A stretch of 64,000 nucleotides of DNA, taken from assembly GCA_964019425.1 (NCBI GenBank), contig OZ025788.1:1116001-1180000 (forward strand), given 5' to 3'. Source of the DNA: Flectonema sp. DT1601 (lineage: Eukaryota; Euglenozoa; Diplonemea; Diplonemida; Diplonemidae). The notes beneath the pieces were generated by a model, which saw only the letters and a program-made list of their open reading frames with translations, searched no databases and was not told the DNA's origin. Shown here one piece after another: positions 20,653-28,731 of the stretch. Both the position numbers and the translations under genes were made by a program. The number at the start of each line of letters is the position of its first letter. Position 1 is the first letter of the stretch.

Positions 20653-21921
20653 ATGTCTGGAGTATTAAATGAAGCAAGGAAAGCCGCTACTCGATTCCGA
20701 GAGCGACATAATGCAGTACGACGGGAAACCTATAAGGGTGGAAAATTATTTAGGAACATGGTTGATGAGGTAATAAGAAGGGATCATCCGATAGAAGTTG
20801 TTAGAGAATGTCTGAAACTTATGTCATCTGTTGGAAGTGGAGAAGCCACAATGCGGGTGCTGCAATCGTTAAAGGAAAGAAAATCAAAGATCGATGAGAA
20901 TACTAGATTTCATCTTCTGAGATCTGCTGTTCCGTCAAAAAAAAAAATCACACTCAAAGAATCATTTCCATTCTGTCAAGTTTGGGAAACTGTAAAAAAT
21001 GATGGGTTGCTTCCGATAAACGCTTATGAAATTCAGGCAGATGTTCAAATCAGAATAGGAAGGTTCGATCTGGCGATGGAAACTTTTAATAAAAATAATC
21101 GCCCAAAAGGCTTATATCCCTTAATGATGAGAGAGACACAGAATCTCACTCTTGCATGGGGGCTATATGACGAGATGACTAAAAATAAAATGAAGGTAAA
21201 AATAATTCACCTCCATGCTCTTATGCGTCCATCAAAGATTTATGAACGCAACATTGGGGTTATTGGATTTATCGATGAACGATTGAGAGAGATCCAGTTT
21301 AAAAACCGATCGAACATCTCAAAAATTCTTCAAAAAATGCATGAGCACGACATCCATCCAACGCAGTTTACTTTCCAAGAGATTATCTCAACTGCTGGTA
21401 ACACATTTGATTTGGGTTTGATGAGATGGGCAGTTGATAAGTTTAGAATTCTTTTTCAACTAGATCTTGAATCGTACTGCAGTCTTATCCGCATGTGCTC
21501 AGAAATGGTCTCAAAACCCAATGATGAGGTAGAGCTACAAGCTGAAAAATGGTATCAAATGGCCATCAGTGATGGTTATCAACATCCAAAACTATCAAAT
21601 TTCCTCATTCATGTTTACACGGCCTCTGGTAACACTCACAAGAATGATGAATTTAAAAAGTTGTTTCTTAAAGATGGGAGTGTGAAGATAATTCCTGTTG
21701 TTGGAGTTAAATCTCATATTCCTCTTGTGGTTTGTTCTTCAATGATTGGATCAAATATTTGTAATAGTCCATTTTACTGGTCAGATCCATCAGAAGAAGA
21801 GGATTTCAAAGTTCTCTTCAACACTCAATTGATAACAAAGAATTTAATAATGCATGATGAAGACATGAATGACATTACAGATGCTGTTGATGTTAAAAAA
21901 ATGAGGAGAGCGAAGCATTAA
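20653..21921 (+). CDS. PPR-like helical repeat protein (probably mitochondrial)
   Basis: 422 residues without introns. The N-terminus is basic and Arg-rich (RKAATRFRERHNAVRR), consistent with organelle targeting. The body is all-helical with spaced motifs typical of pentatricopeptide repeats, e.g. NAYEIQADVQIRIGRFDLAM near 130, KMHEHDIHPTQFTFQEIIS near 240, and LDLESYCSLIRMCSEM near 275. PPR proteins bind organellar RNA, so a mitochondrial RNA-processing or ribosome role is inferred. The repeats are degenerate. A tiny upstream ATG-AAA-TAA precedes the start by 9 nt. Confidence 0.65.
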   Translation: MSGVLNEARKAATRFRERHNAVRRETYKGGKLFRNMVDEVIRRDHPIEVVRECLKLMSSVGSGEATMRVLQSLKERKSKIDENTRFHLLRSAVPSKKKITLKESFPFCQVWETVKNDGLLPINAYEIQADVQIRIGRFDLAMETFNKNNRPKGLYPLMMRETQNLTLAWGLYDEMTKNKMKVKIIHLHALMRPSKIYERNIGVIGFIDERLREIQFKNRSNISKILQKMHEHDIHPTQFTFQEIISTAGNTFDLGLMRWAVDKFRILFQLDLESYCSLIRMCSEMVSKPNDEVELQAEKWYQMAISDGYQHPKLSNFLIHVYTASGNTHKNDEFKKLFLKDGSVKIIPVVGVKSHIPLVVCSSMIGSNICNSPFYWSDPSEEEDFKVLFNTQLITKNLIMHDEDMNDITDAVDVKKMRRAKH

Positions 21922-22182
21922 AGCATGTTTTAGCAATCATTTTTTTTTCCTCTTCTTTTTTTTTCTTTCTCTTTTTTGTGATTACATACTTGTATTTGAG
22001 AGGAAATTTCAAAATTTCCTTTTTTCCCCCTTTATTTTCCAATTAACAAAATAAGGGGGAAATATTGATATTAATCTCTGCTGAGATTCTACAACTGCGT
22101 AATGACAAAATCTATTGTTGTTTGTTTTTTGTATGATTTTTTTTTCCTCCTTTTTTGAAAACCAGAATCCAAAAATCGCAGT

Positions 22183-24137
22183 ATGAGTGAAATGAGCGAT
22201 TCAAGTGGCTCACAGCAGCCATCTGATGTATTTGATGGACTGCTGATTCACATCTCTGGAGTTCGCCCGGCCAGAACATACGAAAATCTGGTTAAGAAAC
22301 AAAACGGAAAAATTGTTTCTCTCAAAGAAGCTGCGATAGTGGTGACAAACAAGGCGAACAATAAAAAATTCCTGTCGGGGAAGGAATATGTGACGAAACA
22401 GTGGTATGTGTCTTTATAATGAATTCAATGATAATTAATAATAAATAACAAATCACACTCACAGGATTAAAGAATCAATAAAGGAGGGAAGCATTTCAGA
22501 CTATAAAAAGTTCTCTATTCAGGGAGTCAAAGATAAAGGTATGCAATCACTCATGCGTTAGTAGAGTCAGAAAAACAGCTTACAATAATAACACAGCAGA
22601 ACCTGAGGCAGACAGTAAGAGCGAAAGCGATGCTGTTGAAGAAGAGAAGAAAACTGAAGTAGCAGCTGCAGCAGCAACAACAACAACAACAATATCAAAG
22701 AAGAAAAGACTACAGCTAACACTTGATGAAAACACTGATGGATCCGTCATAATTCCTATTATAAAACAATTGGGAGGTGCGATTCACGAAATCTCAACAA
22801 GACTCCAAGACAGGCTTGAGGTAACTGCACTCGTCTCCTCTGGGTTGTGTGCTTCTCCTGAAAGCGCTCTTGCTTCGTTGTTTAAAATACCAGTCGTTTC
22901 CGAAGAATGGATCTACGCGAGTCTTGAAAAAGGATATTGGGATACTTTAAAACCTCATATTCTAATTAGTACTGACAGAGTTAATAATTTACCTTTTAAA
23001 GGGATGCGAATCTACCTTCATGGTCAACCCGATTCACATGTTGACATTGAAGGTGTAGGACTTATTGTAACTTCAGGTGGTGGTGTAGTCACATCGAGAA
23101 TGAAAACAGCCACAATCGTTGTGGCTTTCCGTCACTTTAAAAAGCAAACGAATGTACCCGTTGTTGAACCAGACTGGTTGTATAGTTGTGCGCATTCTCT
23201 TGAACTCCTTTCAGTGGAAGATTACTATGCTACAGATGATAGCAGCAGTGAATCTCAGGAGAGAGCCTCGAAAAAACCTGCTGCGAAATCGAAGAAAGTA
23301 ATCAAGAATACCAACTCTGACTCTGATTCCAGCGTGAAGCCAAAACCCAAACGGGCAAAGAGAAAACCTGTCAAAAAGAGGGATTCTAGCTCAGACTCTG
23401 AGCCGAAAGTGGCCGCCAAAAAAAAAAAACCAGCTAAGAAAACTGTAAAGCCAGCAGATTCTGACTCCGACTCCTCCAGCGCTGCAGCAGCAAAGTGTAA
23501 AAGGAAACCTGTCAAAAAGAGGGATTCTAGCTCAGACTCTGAGCCGAAAGTGGCCGCCAAAAAAAAAAAGCCAGCCAAGAAAACTGTAAAGCCAGCAGAT
23601 TCTGACTCCGACTCCTCTAGCGCTGCAGCAGCAAAGTGTAAAAGGAAACCTGTTAAACAGTCGAAAAGGAAAGTAGTTAAACAGTCAGATTCCAACTCTG
23701 ACTCCGAGTCTGAAGCTCAGGCAACACGCAAGAAACTTGCAAGACAGCCAAAGAAGAAAACTGCAGATGAAAAGTCGACAAGGAAAGTGATTAAGGATTC
23801 CTCCAGCTCATCACATGACGAGTCAAAAGGACGAAAAGGATCATCTGGAAAGGAAACGTGTCTCGAAGACAACGAAGCCCAAATTAAACGAGCATCTGAT
23901 CAGCTTCCTGTAGTAGTTGGAAAACAGGTTAACCGGTTTGCTGATTGTTCCTCAGAAGAAGTCAAATCTGCAAGTGAAGATGAGATGGAAATGCCTGCTT
24001 TGAGCGAAACTCCAAAACCTCCTTTGAAGTCTGACCTACCAGAGGATAAGATTTCACAAGACCTTTGTGATAGTGATGGTGATGAAGCATCAGAATTTTC
24101 AGGGGTCAGCCTTGATGACTTTGATGTTCTTGTTTAG
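22183..24137 (+). CDS. Triple-BRCT protein with acidic/basic Ser-rich tail, three exons
   Basis: Join 22183-22403, 22465-22538, 22597-24137 (611 residues). Introns of 61 and 58 nt start GTATGT and GTATGC and end CAG. The first splice restores the conserved BRCT tryptophan (KQW-IKESIKEG). BRCT1 covers about 15-95, BRCT2 about 140-215 (IIKQLGGAI, then VVSEEWIYASLEKG) and BRCT3 about 220-310 (GMRIYL, then VVEPDWLYSC). The remainder is a Lys/Ser/Asp tail with two consecutive 47-residue copies (23364-23504 and 23505-23645), rich in SDSDSD casein-kinase-like sites. BRCT domains bind phosphopeptides or DNA ends, so a DNA-repair or checkpoint scaffold is inferred. The tail also resembles nucleolar Nopp140-like proteins. 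Confidence 0.85.
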
Positions 24138-24415
24138 AACAACTAACGAAAAGAATTTTCTTTAATGTACCTTAAAGTAGTCGGTTCTATCAACCAGTCT
24201 TCGATTGTCTCTCTGATTGCATGTGTTTTTTAACACGCAAAAAAGATGATTTTGTGTGCAGTTGCGCAGTTTTAACCTTAACTTCACATCAGTCAGTTAA
24301 AATGTCTGCGAAGAGAATCCAGGAGACAGTCAACCAGTTCGATTCCCACTGTTGGCAATTGTCGAGTACCGGTCGGGAGAAGATTAACTCAGTCCTTGCC
24401 CAAGGCCTTTTTTTT
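24138..24415. promoter_or_regulatory. Upstream region of U5 with B-box-like element
   Basis: A short non-coding stretch. AGTTCGATTCC at 24336-24346 matches the Pol III B-box (GGTTCGANTCC) and lies about 75 nt before the U5 start. The surrounding sequence does not fold as a tRNA T-arm (CCAG and CCCAC do not pair), so it is not a tRNA gene. In trypanosomatids snRNA genes depend on A/B-box elements upstream; use of this element by U5 is inferred. A 55-codon frame from 24302 runs into U5 and is rejected. Confidence 0.5.
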
Positions 24416-24417
24416 GT

Positions 24418-24533
24418 GGACATCTCATGCTTCTTGTTCATATCGAACTCATCTTTCGCCTTTTACTAAAGATGACCGTGGACATGTATCACTAAGTGAA
24501 ACTAAATTTTTGTAGAGGCCTCGCTGCCCCCTT
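24418..24533 (+). ncRNA. U5 spliceosomal snRNA
   Basis: U5 aligns the exon ends in both splicing steps. The hallmark is present intact: CATCTTT-CGCCTTTTACT-AAAGATG (24450-24474), a perfect 7-bp stem carrying the universally conserved loop 1. It is followed by ACCGTGGACATG, equivalent to the conserved CCGUGGA of other U5 RNAs, whose CATG can pair with an upstream CATG. The Sm-type site AAATTTTTG lies at 24504-24512, then a GAGGCCTC palindrome and a T-run. The ends are estimated. It is on the same strand as the flanking genes. Confidence 0.93.
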
Positions 24534-24590
24534 TTAATATTGCAAAGAACATTTTGATAATTTTTCGAATTATGCACGATTGCATTGGCA

Positions 24591-24678
24591 AGTTCGATTC
24601 CTGTCGAAGCTTTTCGATGGAAGCTTTGGAAAATTTGTGTGGTCTCCGGTTTCACAGTTTTTCCTTAAGTTCGAATCC
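24591..24678 (+). promoter_or_regulatory. Two B-box-like elements upstream of U3
   Basis: AGTTCGATTCC at 24591-24601 is identical to the U5-upstream element at 24336. AGTTCGAATCC at 24668-24678 lies 72 nt before the U3 start. Neither sits in a foldable T-arm. They are likely extragenic Pol III promoter elements, inferred from position and from the trypanosomatid precedent. Confidence 0.5.
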
Positions 24679-24749
24679 CGGTGAATACAAAAAGTAACTC
24701 TCTTTTGGGAGATCAGACCCTAGAAGAAGGACGAGATCGTTTTTGGATT

Positions 24750-24925
24750 AAGACTGTACTCTAAACAGGATCTGTTTTTGAGTATATTCGTGCTGGAGTT
24801 TACATAACCAGCACAAGGCCAAAGCTGGATGATGACAAAGGCCAGAACTGCGCCGCATGAGCATTGCGATGATTGCATACGATGCGTCAAGTTTCACCTT
24901 GACAAGCACAGTCTGGTCACTTACA
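24750..24925 (+). ncRNA. U3 snoRNA (probable)
   Basis: U3 guides early cleavages of pre-rRNA in the nucleolus. AAGACTGTACTCTAAACAGG resembles the 5' end and box A'/A of U3 (AAGACTATACTTTCAGGGATC in human). The remaining boxes occur in the expected order: C' as GGATGATGACA near 24828, a B-like GCATGAGC near 24855, C as GCGATGATTGC near 24866, and D as CAGTCTGG near 24909. Strong hairpins include GTGCTGG/CCAGCAC (24790-24813) and GTCAAG/CTTGAC (24886-24903). A T-run at 24927 suits Pol III termination. Box B is weak. Confidence 0.72.
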
Positions 24926-24933
24926 GCTTTTTT

Positions 24934-25318
24934 AATACACAAAATTCTGACCAAAAATACAATTCTTAGTTTTTCCTCAAGATTGCTTGCTGTGTCACAC
25001 TGTCTGACTACTTACACACTCGACTGAAGAAAATGAGGTAGATGTGCCTAAGGCGTTGAAGTCGAGGCCTCTCTGCATCAAAACGTGTTGTGTAGATGAC
25101 GGGCATCGGGTTAGTAAAACAAGATTAAAAGAAATAGTAGTTGAGGTACCGAGTCAGAGGTACTTGTTTATCAATACCGTGAGTTTCTGTAAGCTTTCTT
25201 TATTGTCAAGTACCGTTTTATTTCGACTTCTAACGGTTTTCTATTAGACTTTAAGTTGAAAACACTTCAAAGGAATCAAACCAGTTTTACTTTATTATTA
25301 ATTCCCTCCAGGTGTTGG
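24934..25318. other. Spacer between U3 and transporter gene
   Basis: No gene recognised; a 67-codon frame at 25044-25247 has no support. The end (TTTATTATTAATTCCCTCCAG, split at 25310) is the pyrimidine-AG acceptor of the next gene. Confidence 0.55.
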
Positions 25319-26917
25319 ATGCAGCGAGTTGTAAAGATGGAATCGGGTAGTACCTATCAAAGTGATTCTCACACTGAGCTGCAAGAACAAAGTCCATACA
25401 TATCTACAGAAACTATTAATAATGGTAAAACAGAAGGGGCAAAGATTTTCTTTGTAGAACTTTGCGAGCGGTTGGGATTTTTTGGATTGAATGCTGTGCT
25501 TTCTCCTTACGTAAGAGATAAATTGAACTGGGGTCAACATCAGGCTGCTGGTATTACTAACTTTTTTAATTTTACAGCATACTTTGCTTGTGTCTTTGGA
25601 GGTTGGGTTGCTGACAACCGAATTGGTAGGAAAAAAGCAATCACGAGAGGTTGTGTTATATACGTAATTGGGTTACTGTGCATAACACTTAATACATGGG
25701 TAGACTTCATTGGTGATTCTGCTGTCATATTTTCGGTTGGACTGGCTCTTGTCGGACTTGGCACTGGTGGAATAAAACCATCCATAGCTCCGATATATGC
25801 TGACCAACAAATATTCAAAACTGAAGAAGCACGCTCATCATCGTTCAGATGGTTTTACTGGGGTATAAATATTGGTGCTTTTGCAGGGACTTTTATAACG
25901 CCTCTGCTTCATGATGATAAAAGGTATTGGAGTTCTTTTTTGATGCCTACGATTGCTGTTTGTATCGCGTTGATAACATTTCAATATTTTAAAAGAGGTT
26001 TTCGAGACAACGTCCCTTCAAGTCTTCAGTCTAATGAAATAAAATCGATTCTCTCTCTGCGTTTTAGAAAACGAATTCCACTTAGTCAAATACCTCAATC
26101 ACATCCCGAGTTGACGTCAACGTTGGCTGATTTCAGACAAGCCTTGATAGCTTCAAAGGTTTTTTTGTTTTTTCCAATATACTGGTTGGCGTATAATCAA
26201 GGTCTGACGAATTTTGTGTGGCAAGCCTATCAATTGGAAAGACCGGAGTGGATGCCGGGAGAGTTTTTATTAGTAGTGAACTCTTTAACTATTATCACTC
26301 TCATTCCTGTTATGGATTTTGTAGGATTTCCGATGTTAGAAAAGTGTGGAAAACTTCCTACTAACAGCCAGCGTATTGTAATCGGGTTTGTAATGCAGGG
26401 TGTTAGTATGTTAATGGCTTCTGTGTTGCAATTCTTTATTCAAAGTGCTCTCAGTGAAAGTTCTATTTCTCATTCATCATCATTGGAAGGAAGTTCTGGA
26501 ATATCATTTTGGTGGCAAATCCCCCAACTAGCATTAGGAGCTGCTAGTGAGATATTTACCAGCATTGGAGGATTGGAATTTGCATATTCCGGATCTCCAA
26601 AATCAATGAGATCGTTAGTTATGTCTCTTTACTTGGTATCTAATGCTGTAGCGTCTCTTGTCGGTATTGTGTTTTCACCTCTTATGAAACCTCATAACAT
26701 GACTACTATCTACTTTGTGTTGTTCGTTATATCTGTTGTAGCAGCAGTCATGTTCGTTTGGTGTTTTCGGTCTACTAATTTAGATGCCGGCGTTGAGCAG
26801 TCCCACCAGCAGCAATCAATAAATTCCACGCCTGGTATTGAATTGCAATCTCCAGAACAAGAATCTGACGCTTTAGTTGACCAACTCAGCGAAGATGACA
26901 ACACTTCTGCGATATAA
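25319..26917 (+). CDS. POT/PTR-family proton-coupled oligopeptide transporter
   Basis: Start placed at 25319 (MQRVVKMESG), just after a TTCCCTCCAG acceptor; an in-frame ATG at 25256 lies before that acceptor. About 532 residues, the usual MFS/POT length, with 12 predicted membrane segments. Signature motifs are FFVELCERLGFFGLNAVLSPY near 40 (split here; POT ExxER-type region is ELCER), GLGTGGIKPSIAPIYADQQ near 140 (PTR2 signature 1) and FYWGINIGAFAG near 170. Family members import di/tripeptides or nitrate with protons. Substrate is not evident from sequence. The C-terminal 50 residues are a polar, Ser/Gln/Asp-rich cytosolic tail. Confidence 0.92.
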   Translation: MQRVVKMESGSTYQSDSHTELQEQSPYISTETINNGKTEGAKIFFVELCERLGFFGLNAVLSPYVRDKLNWGQHQAAGITNFFNFTAYFACVFGGWVADNRIGRKKAITRGCVIYVIGLLCITLNTWVDFIGDSAVIFSVGLALVGLGTGGIKPSIAPIYADQQIFKTEEARSSSFRWFYWGINIGAFAGTFITPLLHDDKRYWSSFLMPTIAVCIALITFQYFKRGFRDNVPSSLQSNEIKSILSLRFRKRIPLSQIPQSHPELTSTLADFRQALIASKVFLFFPIYWLAYNQGLTNFVWQAYQLERPEWMPGEFLLVVNSLTIITLIPVMDFVGFPMLEKCGKLPTNSQRIVIGFVMQGVSMLMASVLQFFIQSALSESSISHSSSLEGSSGISFWWQIPQLALGAASEIFTSIGGLEFAYSGSPKSMRSLVMSLYLVSNAVASLVGIVFSPLMKPHNMTTIYFVLFVISVVAAVMFVWCFRSTNLDAGVEQSHQQQSINSTPGIELQSPEQESDALVDQLSEDDNTSAI

Positions 26918-27021
26918 AGAAAGAGATAAGATTGCCGTTCGATAATGTACGTTTTTTTTTCTCTCTTCATTCTCTCCGTGTTATTTTATTTTGTTATCTT
27001 CTTAAGATTTATTAAAAGTAT

Positions 27022-28584
27022 ATGGACTGCACCAGTAGCGAGCTTAATTCGATTCAGGCAAAGGCTTATTTGGCAGGCAGTTTTACATTACTGCCCGCAG
27101 CGTTGTCACCTCAGAAGAAGAAGGAGACCGGAAGTGCAATAGTCGTGAGTGAGTTGCGTGTTGGAAATGTTATTTTTAATACTGACAACGACTCAGACTT
27201 AACTATAAGTAATGTGTTACTAAAACGGAACCAAATAAGTAAAGTTACTTCAATCAAACTCCATGGCGCGACTGGAATTATTAAAGTGTATCATGGCAAG
27301 GGAGGCATTGCTAAAGTGGTTCTCCCACATGAATCACGGCTACAAATTATATTTCAACTTAGAGATTTATGTGTTACTACTGGTACTGAGCACAATCTTC
27401 CATGTCCTACAACAGCTTACAGTTTAGATACTCAGCAACAGTTACAACGTCAGATTCGTGTGTTGGAAGTTCATCTACCTGAAGATAATCAAATCCTTAC
27501 TGAACCTGATAAAAAAGAGCAACTTCGTTTAATTCAAACCAGAGATTGGATGCTTTCAGAGATCAAACAATTAAATCAAAAGCAACGTTTGGGTCATCAA
27601 ACAGTTGAACGTCGTCGACGTTCTACAACTGAACGAGCTGAAAACAAAAGAGTTTTAGAGGAAAAGAAAAAACGTGAAGCAATTCAACGAAAACACGATG
27701 AAGCTCAAGTACGAATTAAGATCCACAAACTAGACCATCAATTAGAGAATCAACAACGTCTGAGTGCTTGGGCTGGTACTTCGAACGCTTGCATCTTAGA
27801 AAAACAACTTTACGATACAACAAGACTGGAAAAAACCAGCAGCTTAGCTTCCTATCACAATTCATTAATTCTACGACATAATAAAGAACAAAAGAAGAAA
27901 CAAAATGATAAAATAATCCAAAATGGGAAAAAGGAAATCATCCACAAGATCAGATCTCTTGAGATCGAAGGTAAACGTGAAGCTAAAAGACTTGGACACA
28001 TTCAATCAGTACGTGATAAGATAAATAGATGTGCCTTACCAAAGTCGGGTATCTCACCTCCAGACCCTTCTATTGATCGATATGCTTGTAGTATTACAAA
28101 TAATAAGATTGCTTTTGAAAAAAACTGCGACAAGGATAGTGCGATTCAAACTATTCGAAATCGCAAATTAGATTCTCTCAAGAAGAAAGGAATCTCTTTA
28201 ACGTTGAGGACAACAGATAGATCAACACGTGCTCGTACTAACGCTGATGAAGAATTCGATGCAAAACACGTCAAAACACTTCAATCAATTAAAAGGAAAC
28301 AAGAACAACAATTACAAACTGAACAACGCAATGCCTTGGAACATGATGCTCGTTTAGTAGCAAGTCGAGAAACAAATAAAATGCTGATATGTAGACAGGA
28401 GGAATCTGCGCGACGAAAAGCTCAACTCGTAAAAGAAAAACATAATTCTATTCATGAAAAAATACTTGGAAGGATCTCACGTGTTGTTACTCAGCAATCA
28501 TTAGCATCTGGAGTAGTGGCTACCGACACTTACCGACCTTCTACAGTTCCACTACCACAGGATGTGATCACACCTGTAAGCTAA
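27022..28584 (+). CDS. Coiled-coil protein of unknown function
   Basis: 520 residues, one exon, starting after a TATCTTCTTAAG acceptor. An N-terminal beta-rich region of about 110 residues (SELRVGNVIF to LQIIFQLRDLC) is followed by a long, highly charged helical region (about 130-490) rich in Arg, Lys, Glu and Gln, e.g. RRRRSTTERAENKRVLEEKK. It resembles ciliary/basal-body or cytoskeletal coiled-coil proteins in composition only; no named family is recognised. Confidence 0.8.
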   Translation: MDCTSSELNSIQAKAYLAGSFTLLPAALSPQKKKETGSAIVVSELRVGNVIFNTDNDSDLTISNVLLKRNQISKVTSIKLHGATGIIKVYHGKGGIAKVVLPHESRLQIIFQLRDLCVTTGTEHNLPCPTTAYSLDTQQQLQRQIRVLEVHLPEDNQILTEPDKKEQLRLIQTRDWMLSEIKQLNQKQRLGHQTVERRRRSTTERAENKRVLEEKKKREAIQRKHDEAQVRIKIHKLDHQLENQQRLSAWAGTSNACILEKQLYDTTRLEKTSSLASYHNSLILRHNKEQKKKQNDKIIQNGKKEIIHKIRSLEIEGKREAKRLGHIQSVRDKINRCALPKSGISPPDPSIDRYACSITNNKIAFEKNCDKDSAIQTIRNRKLDSLKKKGISLTLRTTDRSTRARTNADEEFDAKHVKTLQSIKRKQEQQLQTEQRNALEHDARLVASRETNKMLICRQEESARRKAQLVKEKHNSIHEKILGRISRVVTQQSLASGVVATDTYRPSTVPLPQDVITPVS

Positions 28585-28731
28585 CATTTACAAAAAAAAA
28601 CAACATCTTGACCTTTTGTGTTCTCAATGGTCTTTTACAAGTCTTTTGATAACACGTCAGGTTTCTGATTCTTGTTTTTGATGTTGGTACGTGTATCCTA
28701 TTTATGTTTTCTAAGGAGAAAAAAAAAAAAA

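Noticed and set aside
24221-24469. 82-residue open frame
   Set aside because: It runs through the U5 snRNA loop region and has no family resemblance.
24591-24680. tRNA genes at B-box-like motifs
   Set aside because: The bases around the motifs do not pair as T-arms and no acceptor stems were found.
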